Below are positions 26,955-37,181 of a stretch of DNA of 64,000 nucleotides, in pieces. Numbering within the stretch: position 1 is the stretch's first letter; each line of letters starts with the position of its first letter. Made by a program: the position numbers and the translations under genes. Source of the DNA: Photobacterium piscicola (GTDB lineage: Bacteria > Pseudomonadota > Gammaproteobacteria > Enterobacterales > Vibrionaceae); contig NZ_FUZI01000003.1 in assembly GCF_900166965.1 (NCBI RefSeq), positions 489,765 to 553,764 on the forward strand. The letters run 5' to 3'. The notes beneath the pieces were generated by a model. It did no database searches. It saw nothing but the letters and a program-made list of their open reading frames with translations, and was not told the DNA's origin.

Positions 26955-26990
26955 CATAAGTTAATACGGCAACTTGTCTATTAGCTTATG
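26955..26990 (+). other. Second intercistronic hairpin, nirD-nirC
   Basis: Arms CATAAGTTAATA (26955-26966) and TATTAGCTTATG (26979-26990), one G-T pair, loop of 12. Could stabilise the 5' end of a processed nirC-cobA mRNA. Confidence 0.55.
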
Positions 26991-27022
26991 ACAAACAGTT
27001 TTAATTTCTACAGGGAAAATGT

Positions 27023-27838
27023 ATGTACGCTGATACCATCAAAAAATGCTCCGCTAATGCGGCACGTATTGTTGAATTTGCACAAAAAGAGAAACTCGGA
27101 TTTTGGCTAAGCTCTGCTATGGCTGGCGCTTACGTTGGTTTGGGCATTATTTTAATTTTCACACTTGGCAATATGGTCGACCCAAGTATTAGACCCCTTG
27201 TAATGGGATCGACATTTGGCATCGCTTTAACCTTAGTGATTATTGCTGGATCTGAACTTTACACTGGGCACACTATGTTTTTAACTTTTGGTGTGAAAAC
27301 AGGTCAAATCACCGTTGCTGACACATTACGTGTATTACCCCAAACATGGATGGGAAATCTATTAGGTTCGGTTGGTGTTGCCCTACTTTTCTTTTATGCC
27401 GGTGGTGGCAAACTTTTAAACGATGGTAACAGCCTATTAAATAATGTTGCTATGGCAAAAACTGCAGCTCCAGCGTCGGTATTACTGTTTAAAGGCATGC
27501 TATGTAACTGGCTTGTTTGTTTAGCTATTTGGATGTGCCAACGCGTTGAAGGTTCAGCAAAATTCATTGCCATTTGGTGGTGTTTATTGGCCTTTATTGC
27601 TTCAGGATTTGAGCACTCAATCGCTAATATGACTATTTTTGCTCTATCTTGGTTTGGCGATCACAAAGACGCATTTACCCTCGTTGGTATTGGACATAAC
27701 TTATTGTGGGTAACAATCGGTAATACGCTTTCTGGCGTAGTATTTATGGGCTTAGGCTATTGGTTTACAACACCAAAATCACAACGTCCAATGATTAAAT
27801 CAGCAACAGCTGATACTCAAGTACAGCAATCAATATAA
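27023..27838 (+). CDS. nirC: Nitrite transporter NirC (formate/nitrite channel family)
   Basis: 271-residue inner-membrane FNT-family channel with six hydrophobic segments. The family motif [20 protein letters not shown] and the later GFEHSIANM with its central His are present. It takes nitrite into the cytoplasm for NirBD or exports it to avoid toxicity. RBS AGGG lies about 8 bases upstream. It sits in the usual nirB-D-C-cobA(cysG) order. Length is normal (E. coli 268). Confidence 0.95.
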   Translation: MYADTIKKCSANAARIVEFAQKEKLGFWLSSAMAGAYVGLGIILIFTLGNMVDPSIRPLVMGSTFGIALTLVIIAGSELYTGHTMFLTFGVKTGQITVADTLRVLPQTWMGNLLGSVGVALLFFYAGGGKLLNDGNSLLNNVAMAKTAAPASVLLFKGMLCNWLVCLAIWMCQRVEGSAKFIAIWWCLLAFIASGFEHSIANMTIFALSWFGDHKDAFTLVGIGHNLLWVTIGNTLSGVVFMGLGYWFTTPKSQRPMIKSATADTQVQQSI

Positions 27839-27876
27839 TTATGCCGACCATAATGACACAGTTTTGGAGTAAACTT

Positions 27877-28701
27877 ATGCACCCATCAGACACTTTATAT
27901 GCGTTATCTACCCCAACTGAAATCGGTAAAGTGATTCTTGTTGGTGCAGGCCCAGGTGATCCTGATTTACTTACAGTCAAAGCACTACGCTTGATTCAAC
28001 AGGCTGATGTCATTATTTATGATCGCTTAGTCTCACAAGAGATCGTTGATCTCTTTCCTCCTCGCTGCCAAGCCATTTTTGTAGGGAAAGAAGCCGGTAA
28101 TCATTGTGTGCCTCAACAGCAAATTAATCATCTGTTAGTTGAACATGCATTAGCTGGTAAACAAGTCGTACGTTTAAAAGGTGGCGATCCGTTTATTTTT
28201 GGCCGCGGGGGGGAAGAATTAGAAGCTTTACTGCCATTTAATATTCCTTTTGAAGTCGTACCGGGGATCACTGCAGCATCAGGATGTGCAGCATATGCAG
28301 GCATTCCATTAACCCATCGCGATCACGCCCAAAGTGTGCAATTTATTACTGGGCATTTAAAACAAGATCAAGATCAAATAGATTGGTTATCACTGGCGCG
28401 CGCTAAGCATACGTTAGTGTTTTATATGGGATTAAATCAAAGCAGTGTTATTCGTCATAAATTAAGTGCTTATGGTATGTCGCTAACAACACCTATAGCC
28501 ATTATTGAGCGTGGTACAACGATCCACCAACGCGTATTAACAGGAGAACTCGCTCAAATAGAAACGCTTGCTCAACAAGCTGCTAGCCCTGCTTTAATTA
28601 TTATCGGTAGCGTTACTCAGTTATCCCAACAACTAAATTGGTTTAATCAACAACCAGATACACTAACCAATATAGAACAAGAGATGCAACGTTATGGTTA
28701 A
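27877..28701 (+). CDS. cobA: Uroporphyrinogen-III C-methyltransferase
   Basis: Uses AdoMet to make precorrin-2 from uroporphyrinogen III, the first step to siroheme, the NirB cofactor. 274 residues from the ATG at 27877, which has GGAG 7 bases upstream; an ATG at 27841, directly after the nirC stop, has no RBS. Motifs: [57 protein letters not shown]. Unlike CysG of enterics it lacks the N-terminal dehydrogenase/ferrochelatase domain, which must be encoded elsewhere. It is last gene of the nir unit. Confidence 0.95.
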   Translation: MHPSDTLYALSTPTEIGKVILVGAGPGDPDLLTVKALRLIQQADVIIYDRLVSQEIVDLFPPRCQAIFVGKEAGNHCVPQQQINHLLVEHALAGKQVVRLKGGDPFIFGRGGEELEALLPFNIPFEVVPGITAASGCAAYAGIPLTHRDHAQSVQFITGHLKQDQDQIDWLSLARAKHTLVFYMGLNQSSVIRHKLSAYGMSLTTPIAIIERGTTIHQRVLTGELAQIETLAQQAASPALIIIGSVTQLSQQLNWFNQQPDTLTNIEQEMQRYG

Positions 28702-28730
28702 GTTCGGCTGACTTACTAAGTTATAAACAC

Positions 28731-28762
28731 AAAAAAGCGAGCCATTAGCTCGCTTTTTTATT
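28731..28762. terminator. Bidirectional terminator between cobA and pgsA
   Basis: Arms AAAAAGCGAGC and GCTCGCTTTTT with loop CATTA, followed by T runs on both strands. It ends both the nir unit and the uvrY-uvrC-pgsA unit. Confidence 0.85.
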
Positions 28763-28786
28763 TATTAACAAATAATTAAAATCTAT

Positions 28787-29344
28787 TTAGTGATTGTCTG
28801 CGTTTAACAAATCACCTTTTGCCGCTTTAAGATACTGTACCATTGACCAGTAAGTTAACACCATTGCAATATATAGTGATGCATAACCTAGCCATACAAC
28901 GTATTGATGCGGATGCCATAGTAATAGTAATAAGGCAAACATTTGTGATGCTGTTTTTACTTTACCAACCCATGAAACGGCAACACTTGCACGTTTACCT
29001 AGTTCAGCCATCCACTCTCGTAATGCTGAAATAATAATTTCACGGCCAATCATAGTAATAGCAGGAACAGTTACCCATAAAGTATGATAATGCTCAACCA
29101 CCAGCACCATTGCGGTTACGACCATTAATTTATCAGCGACGGGGTCAATAAACGCACCAAAACGTGTCGTTTGATTAAGCTTACGCGCAAGATAACCATC
29201 AAACCAATCTGTTACACCTGCTACCCAAAAGATTAACGCAGTAGCAAACGCCGACCATTCATAAGGTAAATAAAAGGCAATAACGAAAAATGGAATAAGA
29301 ATGAGCCGGATAAAACTTAAAATATTTGGGATTGATAAACGCAT
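28787..29344 (-). CDS. pgsA: CDP-diacylglycerol-glycerol-3-phosphate 3-phosphatidyltransferase
   Basis: Inner-membrane enzyme of phosphatidylglycerol synthesis, 185 residues. The CDP-alcohol phosphotransferase signature [13 protein letters not shown]...[10 protein letters not shown] (DxxDGxxARx8Gx3Dx3D) is complete. Very close in layout to E. coli PgsA. The start is taken as the ATG at 29344 ([11 protein letters not shown]), not the upstream codon at 29380. It follows uvrC as in enterics, where a Gly-Cys-Leu tRNA cluster comes next; here that cluster is separated by nirBDC-cobA. Confidence 0.96.
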   Translation of the reverse strand: MRLSIPNILSFIRLILIPFFVIAFYLPYEWSAFATALIFWVAGVTDWFDGYLARKLNQTTRFGAFIDPVADKLMVVTAMVLVVEHYHTLWVTVPAITMIGREIIISALREWMAELGKRASVAVSWVGKVKTASQMFALLLLLWHPHQYVVWLGYASLYIAMVLTYWSMVQYLKAAKGDLLNADNH

Positions 29345-29476
29345 AATTTTATTCTTATGTTCAAGATCTGGGCCTAACATACAATCTAGACTACTCTAAA
29401 AAAGTAAAAGAGTGTGCCTTTTCTGTAAATTTAACCAATAAAGTACTGTAGCAATGATGACCTTCAAAGCGACAGA

Positions 29477-31327
29477 CTAACCATGTTGCAATGCATCGAC
29501 TATTTTTTCCGCTAAAGCCAAGCTGATACCAGGTACTTTAGCAATTTCTTCTTTACTCGCTTTTTTCAGTTCTTGCATTCCACCCATATATTTTAATAAA
29601 GCCTGACGCCGTTTAGGTCCAACTCCCTCGACATCTTCGAGAGTACTACGTTTTCTTACTTTTGCTCTCTGGGCACGGTGACCACTGATTGCATGATCAT
29701 GACTTTCATCACGAATGTGTTGTATTAAATGTAACGCGGGAGAATCGCTTGGCATAGAAAATTCTTCACCGGTGACGAAAATTAACGTCTCTAACCCAGG
29801 TTTTCGCGTCGTTCCCTTTGCAACACCCACTAACATTGGTCGTTTTGGCCAATCAGCGATATAAGGTTTTACAACATCATACGCTCTTGAGAGTTGACCT
29901 CTACCCCCATCAATGAAAATTATGTCTGGAATTTTATCTAATTCCATGTTTTTACTATACCTACGCTCTAATACTTGCGCCATAGCTGCGTAATCATCAC
30001 CCCCCGTTATACCGGTAATATTATAACGGCGATATTCTTGCTTTAACGGGCCTTCATGATTAAAGACAACACAAGATGCCACGGTTTTTTCACCCATGGT
30101 ATGACTAATATCAAAACATTCCATTCGAGAGATAGGTTTTAAGTTTAATGCTTGTTGCAACGCAAAGAAACGCTCTTGAATTGTCATTCGATGATTTAAT
30201 TTACTGGTTAACGCGGTTTCTGCATTCGTTTGTGCTAATTGTAGATATTTTGCTCGTGTTCCTCGCGGATGATATTTAATCGTAATTTTACGACCAGCAA
30301 GTTCAGACAAAGCAGTTAAAATAGCCTCACTATCATCCCCAAGTTCTTCACTTAATAAAATAAGGCTCGGTATGACACGACCTTCAGCTTGATTAAAATA
30401 AAACTGGGTGACAAAACTTGATAGCACTTCGGTTAACGATGCATCAACGGGCATTTTAGGAAAATAACTACGACTACCTAAAATCTTCCCCTGACGAATA
30501 TACAAACCATGAATACACGCCATACCGTTTTGATGTGCAATACCAATAACGTCTAAATCATCTTCATTATCTTGACTAACAAATTGTTGCTCTTGAATTC
30601 GACGTAGAGCTTGAATCTGATCGCGATATATAGCTGCCCGTTCAAAATCAAGCGCCATACTCGCCTGCTCCATTTTTTCCACCATGGTATTGATCACTTG
30701 TCGATCTTTACCTTGAAGAAATAAACGTACCCACTGCACTTGCTGTTGATAATCATCATCAGAGATTAATCCAGCGACACAAGGGCCAGAGCAACGACCG
30801 ATTTGATACATTAAACAAGGACGACTACGATTAGCGTAAACAGAATCTTCACATTGACGAATTGGAAATATTTTCTGCATCAAGTGCAAACTGTCACGCA
30901 CGGCAGAAACATCAGGATAAGGACCGAAATATTCACCTTTGCGACGTTTAACACCACGATGAATAGATAAACGAGGATGTTTACTGGCACTTAACAAAAT
31001 ATAAGGATAAGACTTATCATCACGTAACAAGACATTATATTTAGGTAAATACTGTTTGATATAATTGTGTTCAAGGATCAATGCTTCAGTTTCAGTGTGA
31101 GTCACTGTTACATCGACTTTACAAATATTTTTAACTAACGCGCGTGTTTTTTCGCCCGCAACATTGGTTCGAAAATAACTTGATAAGCGTTTTTTGAGAT
31201 CTTTCGCCTTACCAACATAGATCACTTCACCGCTGGCGTCATACATACGGTAGACGCCAGGTTGGTGAGTTACCGTTTTGAGAAAACTTTGCGCATCAAA
31301 AACGGTATCATCGACATGATTAGACAC
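29477..31327 (-). CDS. uvrC: UvrABC excinuclease subunit C
   Basis: 616 residues, normal length. It makes both incisions in nucleotide excision repair with UvrB. Domains: GIY-YIG nuclease (about 15-95, QPGVYRMYD...[18 protein letters not shown]), Cys-rich region ([13 protein letters not shown]), UvrB-binding helix pair (about 200-240), RNase H-like nuclease ([20 protein letters not shown]) and C-terminal HhH pair ([25 protein letters not shown]). The start is GTG and its G is shared with the uvrY stop (TAGTG), indicating translational coupling. Confidence 0.97.
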   Translation of the reverse strand: MSNHVDDTVFDAQSFLKTVTHQPGVYRMYDASGEVIYVGKAKDLKKRLSSYFRTNVAGEKTRALVKNICKVDVTVTHTETEALILEHNYIKQYLPKYNVLLRDDKSYPYILLSASKHPRLSIHRGVKRRKGEYFGPYPDVSAVRDSLHLMQKIFPIRQCEDSVYANRSRPCLMYQIGRCSGPCVAGLISDDDYQQQVQWVRLFLQGKDRQVINTMVEKMEQASMALDFERAAIYRDQIQALRRIQEQQFVSQDNEDDLDVIGIAHQNGMACIHGLYIRQGKILGSRSYFPKMPVDASLTEVLSSFVTQFYFNQAEGRVIPSLILLSEELGDDSEAILTALSELAGRKITIKYHPRGTRAKYLQLAQTNAETALTSKLNHRMTIQERFFALQQALNLKPISRMECFDISHTMGEKTVASCVVFNHEGPLKQEYRRYNITGITGGDDYAAMAQVLERRYSKNMELDKIPDIIFIDGGRGQLSRAYDVVKPYIADWPKRPMLVGVAKGTTRKPGLETLIFVTGEEFSMPSDSPALHLIQHIRDESHDHAISGHRAQRAKVRKRSTLEDVEGVGPKRRQALLKYMGGMQELKKASKEEIAKVPGISLALAEKIVDALQHG

Positions 31328-31971
31328 TATAGCGTCTCAGTATCAAGCATGCCGTGACGAATCGCTAGATGTGTTAACTCAACATCACCACTAATATTTA
31401 ACTTATTAAATAAACGATAACGGTAACTATTTACAGTTTTAGGACTTAAACTTAATTGCTCAGATATATCAGTAACTTTTTGTCCTTTAGTGATCATCAT
31501 CATGATCTGTAATTCACGCTCAGACAGCTCTTTAAATGGGTTTTCTGAATCTGGCGCGAACTGACTTAAAGCCATTTGTTGGGCAATTTCAGAAGAAATA
31601 TATCGCTGACCACTATTAACCATACGAATAGCATTCACCATTTCATCAGGCCCTGCTCCCTTGGTTAAATAACCCGAGGCACCGGCTTGCATAACTTTTG
31701 TTGGGAATGGATTTTCAGTATGTACGGTTAATACAATAATTTTAATCTCGGGATTGAAGCGTAATATTTTACGAGTAGCTTCAAGACCACCAATACCTGG
31801 CATATTCATATCCATAAGAATAATGTCGGCATGATTACTTCGACACCATTTTACGGCATCCTCACCACTGACGGCTTCCCCTACCACTTTAATACCACGG
31901 ACATCTTCAAGAAGACGTCGGATCCCTGTGCGAACCAGTTCGTGATCATCTACAAGGAATACATTAATCAA
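31327..31971 (-). CDS. uvrY: Two-component response regulator UvrY/GacA
   Basis: 214 residues. Receiver domain with phosphoacceptor D54 ([10 protein letters not shown]) and acidic pair DD at 8-9, then LuxR-type HTH ([39 protein letters not shown]). Partner kinase is BarA; the known role is activation of the Csr small RNAs. The start is a TTG at 31971, preceded by GGAG (31979-31982), which gives the conserved N-terminus [15 protein letters not shown]. The longer frame to 32010 lacks this support. It overlaps uvrC by one base. Confidence 0.95.
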   Translation of the reverse strand: MINVFLVDDHELVRTGIRRLLEDVRGIKVVGEAVSGEDAVKWCRSNHADIILMDMNMPGIGGLEATRKILRFNPEIKIIVLTVHTENPFPTKVMQAGASGYLTKGAGPDEMVNAIRMVNSGQRYISSEIAQQMALSQFAPDSENPFKELSERELQIMMMITKGQKVTDISEQLSLSPKTVNSYRYRLFNKLNISGDVELTHLAIRHGMLDTETL

Positions 31972-32216
31972 GCTGTATCTCCAATATGATTTGGCTCTGC
32001 ACCCTGCCACTATGGCGGGACAGCTAACTCACTAATACTTATAATTCTACCTCAACTTAACCATGAACCTCATACTGATTCTGTGTATCAGCGCAAAGTT
32101 TCACATAAAGTTAAGGCTTGACAGTTTACGGTTACCTATTTTTTACGCGCTGTAAAATAATGACCGTTGTTCGATTATTGTCTATTTTATAATAAAAATA
32201 AAGCCCCAAAAAATAC

Positions 32217-32232
32217 CTATGTCTAGATGTGG
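32217..32232 (+). promoter_or_regulatory. Weak MetJ-like box pair (distal)
   Basis: CTATGTCTAGATGTGG matches the tandem consensus AGACGTCTAGACGTCT at 10 of 16 bases. It shares the exact 10-mer GTCTAGATGT with the stronger site 107 bases downstream. Confidence 0.35.
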
Positions 32233-32323
32233 ACAATACAATGATAAAAAATAACCAAATCAGTAAGATATAACAATCTATTAACCTTATTTTGATAAGG
32301 TTAATTAATGCTGATTAATCCTT

Positions 32324-32372
32324 AGCCGTCTAGATGTAAAGCGTTCCTTTCCGAGAAAGATTACGTTATCAT
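32324..32372 (+). promoter_or_regulatory. MetJ-like operator and promoter of the ECF unit
   Basis: AGCCGTCTAGATGTAA (32324-32339) matches two tandem MetJ boxes at 12 of 16 bases; a third, weaker box AGCGTTCC follows directly. TATCAT (32367-32372) is a good -10 with a poor -35 (TTCCTT) overlapping the last box, so binding would block transcription. This gives a leader of about 250 bases. Confidence 0.5.
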
Positions 32373-32626
32373 AGCGCCGCTTTTGGTTTCACATTCTATA
32401 TATACGACGTTTTCACATTAAAAAGACTTACACCGCTCTTGCTTAATAATGGATTATTAATGCGGAGTTACCACCAATGATAGTGATTACTATCACGGTA
32501 CTCTGCTGATTGGCTTGGTCTATCTAATCTGTAATACGATGATTATAACCATTAGTATCTATTATCCAATTATTGCATTGCATCGATGACAGCGTGTCTC
32601 GATGACTGAGTTAACAAGGTTAAGTT
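32373..32626 (+). other. Long structured 5' leader of the ECF transporter unit
   Basis: No coding frame. A nested hairpin at 32461-32505 pairs GCGGAG with CTCTGC outside and GATAGT/ACTATC inside. The strand ACCACCAAT (32470-32478) could instead pair with ATTGGCTTGGT (32509-32519). The direct repeat TCGATGAC occurs at about 32583 and 32599. I do not recognise TPP, cobalamin, SAM, purine or preQ1 riboswitch cores. Confidence 0.4.
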
Positions 32627-33178
32627 ATGAGTCTTTCTGCTAAAACAGTTGTTGTTATTGCAATTGGTGCAGCCCTATATGGTATTGGTGGTTTACCTAT
32701 GTTTGGTATTCCTATCTTTGCTAACACCACGCTTAAACCTGCGATGGCAGTCTTAGCCTTATTCGCCGTTCTCTTTGGGCCTTTAGTTGGCTTTCTTGTC
32801 GGTATTATAGGTCACTGGGTGACAGACCTTTTTGCTGGCTGGGGTGTATGGTTTACATGGGAACTGGGCTCAGGCATTGTTGGCTTAATTATTGGTCTTT
32901 ACCCTATGCTCACCCGTGGCCGTTTAGAGATGGGACGTTTTTCTAATCTAGATTTTAGTCTCTTTGTCGCTCTAGCCTTTGTTGCCAATGTTGTAGGTTA
33001 TGGCTGCTCCGCCTTTCTTGATGCCATCCTCTATGCCGAACCCTTTACTAAGGTATTAGTGCAATTAGTTATTATTGCGCTTAGCAATACCGTTATTATC
33101 GCCGTTGTTGGTCATTTAATCCTAACGTCAGTGGCTAAACGTAAGCAGCAAAGCTTCAACTTAAAAGAGGCTTACTAA
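32627..33178 (+). CDS. ECF transporter S component, UPF0397 family
   Basis: 183-residue substrate-binding membrane subunit with about 5-6 hydrophobic helices. It has the UPF0397 pattern: [53 protein letters not shown] (read as successive helices) and [16 protein letters not shown]. It binds a small molecule and works with the A and T subunits encoded 2 bases downstream. UPF0397 members in Gram-positive bacteria have been predicted to be methionine-precursor transporters (MtsT) from their regulation. The MetJ-like boxes here point the same way. The ligand is inferred, not shown. Confidence 0.88.
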   Translation: MSLSAKTVVVIAIGAALYGIGGLPMFGIPIFANTTLKPAMAVLALFAVLFGPLVGFLVGIIGHWVTDLFAGWGVWFTWELGSGIVGLIIGLYPMLTRGRLEMGRFSNLDFSLFVALAFVANVVGYGCSAFLDAILYAEPFTKVLVQLVIIALSNTVIIAVVGHLILTSVAKRKQQSFNLKEAY

Positions 33179-33180
33179 TA

Positions 33181-34875
33181 ATGAGTATCGTCTTTAACAA
33201 CTTTTCGTTTAAATATTGGGCACTTGAAAACCCGACTCTAAAAAATATTAACCTAACAATTAATAAAGGCGAAAAGATTGCCATTATTGGTCCAAGTGGT
33301 TGTGGAAAATCAACATTAGGCCAATGCCTTAATGGGCTTATTCCTCATGCGATCAAAGGTGACTGTAGTGGTGAGCTTTACATTAATGGTAAAAATACTC
33401 GTCAGCTAGATCTGGATCACTGCACCAGTATGGTCGGTACTGTATTACAAGATACCGATGGTCAATTTGTAGGATTAAGTGTGGGGGAAGATATTGCCTT
33501 TGCACTTGAAAACCAAATGATTCCACAGCAACAAATGCGCGAAATTGTACAAGCAACGGCTGACATGGTCGACTTAAACAGCATTTTATACCACTCTCCT
33601 TTTGATTTAAGTGGCGGCCAAAAACAGCGGGTTTCACTTGCTGGCGTGATGGTTGATGACGTTGATATTTTGTTATTTGATGAACCTTTAGCAAGCCTTG
33701 ATCCTAAAACAGGCAAAGCTGCGATTGAAATCATTGATAACCTCCATAAAGATTCAAACAAAACGGTAATCATCATTGAACACCGTTTGGAAGATGTATT
33801 ACATCGCCCAATTGATCGTATTATTATGATGGAGCGTGGTGAAATTATTGCTGATATGACACCCGATGAGCTATTGGCTAGCCCATTACTGCAACAACAT
33901 GGTATTCGTGAGCCACTCTATATCTCTGCAATAAAAGCGGCTGGCTGTACAATCACAGCTGAAGATAAACCCGCTTATTTTTCAACCATTAAACTTGATA
34001 AATTTAAGCCTCAAATTGAGTCGTGGTTTCATCAAGTTAAGCTCGCCCCAATAGAGCCAGAAAAAGATGTTCTATTGAGCATTAAAAACCTCAGTTACTC
34101 TTATGATGGTGTTCGCAATACGCTAGATGATGTTAGCTTTGATATCCATAAAGGCGAGTTTGTTGCCATTATGGGAAAAAATGGCTCTGGTAAATCGACT
34201 ATCACTCGTTTAATCATGGGTGTATTAGAAGCAGATTGCGGTACTATTTCTCTCAATGGTAACGATTTAGCTAATCAATCTATTTTTGAGCGTAGCCAGC
34301 ACATTGGTGTGGTGATGCAAAACCCTAATCATATGATCTCACACCATATGATTTTTGATGAAGTCGCATCAGGCCTACGTAACCGTGGCATGGATGAAGC
34401 GCAGATTAAAATCAAAGTAGAAGCAACCCTCAAATTATGTGGTCTTGGTCGCTATCATCACTGGCCTATTGATGCATTAAGCTTTGGCCAAAAAAAACGC
34501 GTTACTATTGCGACAATGTTAGTCCTTGAACCAGACTTGTTGATCTTAGATGAGCCAACTGCGGGACAAGATTATCATCACTACGCGGCTATGATGACAT
34601 TTATTCAAGAACTTAATCAAACACTAGGGCTCACCATTGTGATTATTTCGCATGATATGCACTTAGTCCTTGAATATACTCAACGCGCAGTTGTTATTGC
34701 CGACAATCGCTTATTAGCTGACGATAAAGTTAATCATATTTTTAGCCAACCAACATTATTAGATCAAGCAAACTTAACGGTTACGAGCTTATACTCATTG
34801 GCTCAAGCTATTGGTATTAAAAATATTGATCAATTTATTCGCTGTTTTATCGCCCACGAACTAAAAAATAAATAA
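33181..34875 (+). CDS. ECF transporter duplicated ATPase subunit
   Basis: 564 residues with two ABC ATPase domains in one chain, as often found with UPF0397 and YkoE systems. Domain 1: Walker A GPSGCGKST, signature LSGGQKQRVSLAG, Walker B LLFDEPLASLDP. Domain 2: Walker A GKNGSGKST, degenerate signature LSFGQKKRVTIAT, Walker B LLILDEPTAGQD. It energises uptake from the cytoplasmic face. It begins 2 bases after the S-component stop and is followed after 2 bases by the T component. Confidence 0.95.
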   Translation: MSIVFNNFSFKYWALENPTLKNINLTINKGEKIAIIGPSGCGKSTLGQCLNGLIPHAIKGDCSGELYINGKNTRQLDLDHCTSMVGTVLQDTDGQFVGLSVGEDIAFALENQMIPQQQMREIVQATADMVDLNSILYHSPFDLSGGQKQRVSLAGVMVDDVDILLFDEPLASLDPKTGKAAIEIIDNLHKDSNKTVIIIEHRLEDVLHRPIDRIIMMERGEIIADMTPDELLASPLLQQHGIREPLYISAIKAAGCTITAEDKPAYFSTIKLDKFKPQIESWFHQVKLAPIEPEKDVLLSIKNLSYSYDGVRNTLDDVSFDIHKGEFVAIMGKNGSGKSTITRLIMGVLEADCGTISLNGNDLANQSIFERSQHIGVVMQNPNHMISHHMIFDEVASGLRNRGMDEAQIKIKVEATLKLCGLGRYHHWPIDALSFGQKKRVTIATMLVLEPDLLILDEPTAGQDYHHYAAMMTFIQELNQTLGLTIVIISHDMHLVLEYTQRAVVIADNRLLADDKVNHIFSQPTLLDQANLTVTSLYSLAQAIGIKNIDQFIRCFIAHELKNK

Positions 34876-34877
34876 CC

Positions 34878-35720
34878 ATGAAAAGCAAACATTTAAAATT
34901 TGGCATTAGTTATGTCAACACCCACTCTTGGTTACATGCCCTAAACGGTATTACCAAGTTTGTGTTATTTATGGCATGGGTAACAATGGTGCTAATCACC
35001 TTTGATCTACGCGTTATTTGCGGATTAATTATCGTGGGTTTATTGCTACTTAAAGCCACTAAAATTCCATTTGCTGTCTATAAACCATTGTTAGTTGGTA
35101 CTGCTGTGGTGTTATTAATGAATGCATTGTTTATGTTTTTGATTGCCCCTCAACAAGGCACTGACTACATGCATTCAACAACCGTCCTAGTACACCTTTT
35201 TGGACACTACAATATTACTCTTGAAACTGTGTTCTATTTACTAACGGTTACGCTTAAATATTTCAGTATGTTTCCCATTGCGTTGGTATTTGTTTTTACG
35301 ACCCATCCAACAGAGTTTTCTGCCAGTTTAAATAAACTAGGTGTACCTTATCGTATTGCTTACGCCGTCAGCCTCACTTTGCGTTATTTACCTGAAGTAA
35401 TGAAAGATTTCACCAATATAATGCATGCTCAACAAGCACGTGGCGTGGATATTTCAAAAAAAGCGCCAGTCATGACTCGTATTCGTAATGTTGCCAAAAT
35501 TCTTGGGCCACTGATTTTTTCAAGTTTAGATCGCGCGGATGTGATCTCCAATGCAATGACACTGCGTGGTTTTGGACGCAATAAAAAGCGTACTTGGTAT
35601 AGCTTAAAACCAATGACAAAAAATGATGCTATTGCGTTAATAATTATTGCCCTTGTACTTGGATTTGGCATTCTGCATCGTTATCAATCTGCAACGTTAT
35701 TTTGGTATCCTTTTCATTAA
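34878..35720 (+). CDS. ECF transporter T (transmembrane coupling) component
   Basis: 280-residue membrane protein, CbiQ/EcfT family, with about 5-6 helices. The two coupling motifs are present: QQARGVDIS and MTLRGFGRN (A-R-G type helices that contact the ATPase grooves). It completes the S-A-T operon. A terminator follows at 35742. Confidence 0.93.
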   Translation: MKSKHLKFGISYVNTHSWLHALNGITKFVLFMAWVTMVLITFDLRVICGLIIVGLLLLKATKIPFAVYKPLLVGTAVVLLMNALFMFLIAPQQGTDYMHSTTVLVHLFGHYNITLETVFYLLTVTLKYFSMFPIALVFVFTTHPTEFSASLNKLGVPYRIAYAVSLTLRYLPEVMKDFTNIMHAQQARGVDISKKAPVMTRIRNVAKILGPLIFSSLDRADVISNAMTLRGFGRNKKRTWYSLKPMTKNDAIALIIIALVLGFGILHRYQSATLFWYPFH

Positions 35721-35740
35721 GACGGCTTCTAAAGCATAAT

Positions 35741-35770
35741 GAAAAACCGTCATTTATTGGCGGTTTTTTC
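35741..35770 (+). terminator. Terminator of the ECF unit
   Basis: Arms AAAAACCGTCA and TTGGCGGTTTTTT around TTTA, with one G-T pair, ending in six T. Confidence 0.8.
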
Positions 35771-36094
35771 GTTTAACCCCCTGTAACTATTAACTTCATT
35801 TGATTATTCCCATCACTATTTTCATTTCATCTCTTCTTAGCAATATTACCCAATTTCTCAAATCATAAGAAAAGTAGTTTTTTACTTATTGTCAGTCCAT
35901 TAATTAAACCGTACTTTAAATTAACAAAAAACAAACTTAACGCTTACTAGTCAAACAACCAGTCGCGTTTTTATAACTAAAAATCATTAAAAAACACAAC
36001 AAACATACTCATAAATACAAAAACAGCATAAATGCCATGGTGATAAAGAAAACAACAATTATCACTCTGTAATAATCATTAAAAGGATTTTAAA
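35771..36094. other. AT-rich intergenic region before the TAXI gene
   Basis: About 320 bases. No coding frame or RNA gene is recognised. RBS AAGGA for the downstream gene lies at its right end. No convincing operator. Confidence 0.4.
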
Positions 36095-37054
36095 ATGAAA
36101 CTACTCGCTATTATTAGTGCCTTCGGCGGAATACTTTGCTCAAGTTTTGCAACCGCAGCCGATAGCTTTATCTCGATCGGCACAGGGGGTCAAACAGGTG
36201 TTTATTACATTGCTGGACAATCTATTTGTCGATTTGTGAACCGCACTACAGATACTCACCATATCAAATGTAATGCACCCACCAGTGGTGGTGGTGTGGC
36301 TAATGTAAATGGTTTACGTAGCCATGAATATAACTTTGGTATCATGCAGTCTGATCATCAATTTAAAGCACTTAATGGCTTATCTCCTTTTCAAGATCAT
36401 GGCAAAATGACCGATATTCGTGCGGTTTTCTCTCTACAAAGTGAAGTATTTACCATTCTTGCTCGTGAAGATTCAGGGATTAAAACCTTTGATGATTTAA
36501 AAAATAAACGCGTAAACTTAGGCAATCCCGGTTCAGGGCAGCGTGATACATTTGAGCAGATTTTAACGGTTAAAAATTGGAATAGTGATATTTTCAGTTT
36601 GGTTTCTGATCTCAAACCAGCCGAACAAGCACCTGCAATGAGTGATAATAAAATAGATGCAATGAGCTACTTTGTTGGTCACCCAAATGGCGCGATTCAA
36701 GAAGCTTCTACCACAACAGATACTCGTTTAATTGCGGTTACAGGCCCTGAAATTGATGCACTATTAAAAGAAAAGAGCTATTTCACAAAAGCGATTATTC
36801 CTGGTGGCATGTACCGTGGTAATCCTAATGATACTGTTTCAATTGGAGGTAAAGCGGTGTTATCAACCAACGCTGACACTGATCCTGAAATGGTGTACCA
36901 ATTGGTGAAGTCAGTCTTTACTAATATCGATCGCTTCAAACGCCTGCATCCTGCTTTTGCGGATCTCAAAGAAACTGACATGATAAAAGCAGGCTTAACC
37001 GCTCCACTGCACGATGGCGCTATTCGCTACTACAAAGAACGTGGCTGGATGTAA
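36095..37054 (+). CDS. TAXI-family TRAP transporter substrate-binding protein
   Basis: 319-residue periplasmic binding protein. A signal peptide (residues 1-22, ending FATAAD) precedes the TAXI core: ISIGTGGQTGVYYIAGQSICRFV, APTSGGGVANVNGLRSHEYNFGIMQSDHQ, and RVNLGNPGSGQRDTFEQIL. TAXI-TRAP systems import organic acids such as glutamate or 2-oxoglutarate; the ligand is not told by sequence. An intercistronic hairpin follows before the permease gene, which would let more binding protein than permease be made. Confidence 0.93.
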   Translation: MKLLAIISAFGGILCSSFATAADSFISIGTGGQTGVYYIAGQSICRFVNRTTDTHHIKCNAPTSGGGVANVNGLRSHEYNFGIMQSDHQFKALNGLSPFQDHGKMTDIRAVFSLQSEVFTILAREDSGIKTFDDLKNKRVNLGNPGSGQRDTFEQILTVKNWNSDIFSLVSDLKPAEQAPAMSDNKIDAMSYFVGHPNGAIQEASTTTDTRLIAVTGPEIDALLKEKSYFTKAIIPGGMYRGNPNDTVSIGGKAVLSTNADTDPEMVYQLVKSVFTNIDRFKRLHPAFADLKETDMIKAGLTAPLHDGAIRYYKERGWM

Positions 37055-37064
37055 CTTCACCACC

Positions 37065-37091
37065 AAGCGAGATAATTCTTCTATCTCGCTT
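37065..37091 (+). terminator. Hairpin between TRAP binding protein and permease genes
   Basis: Perfect arms AAGCGAGATA (37065-37074) and TATCTCGCTT (37082-37091), loop of 7, followed by a weak T-rich tract. Likely a partial terminator or mRNA stabiliser. Confidence 0.6.
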
Positions 37092-37181
37092 ACCCTTCTT
37101 TTATTAATGAAAATAGACAGCAAATTATCGTTTTAATTGTGCTCCCTGTTTTCATTAGTACCAACTTGTAAGTGAATACAT

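Noticed and set aside
22393..28701. Genomic island integrated at a tRNA gene
   Set aside because: No integrase, no direct repeat of a tRNA end beyond the Gly remnants, and the nir block has ordinary-looking composition.
31972..32010. Longer N-terminus for uvrY
   Set aside because: The TTG at 31971 has a good RBS and gives the conserved response-regulator start.
32373..32626. TPP, cobalamin, SAM or preQ1 riboswitch before the ECF genes
   Set aside because: None of their conserved cores can be found; only generic hairpins are visible.
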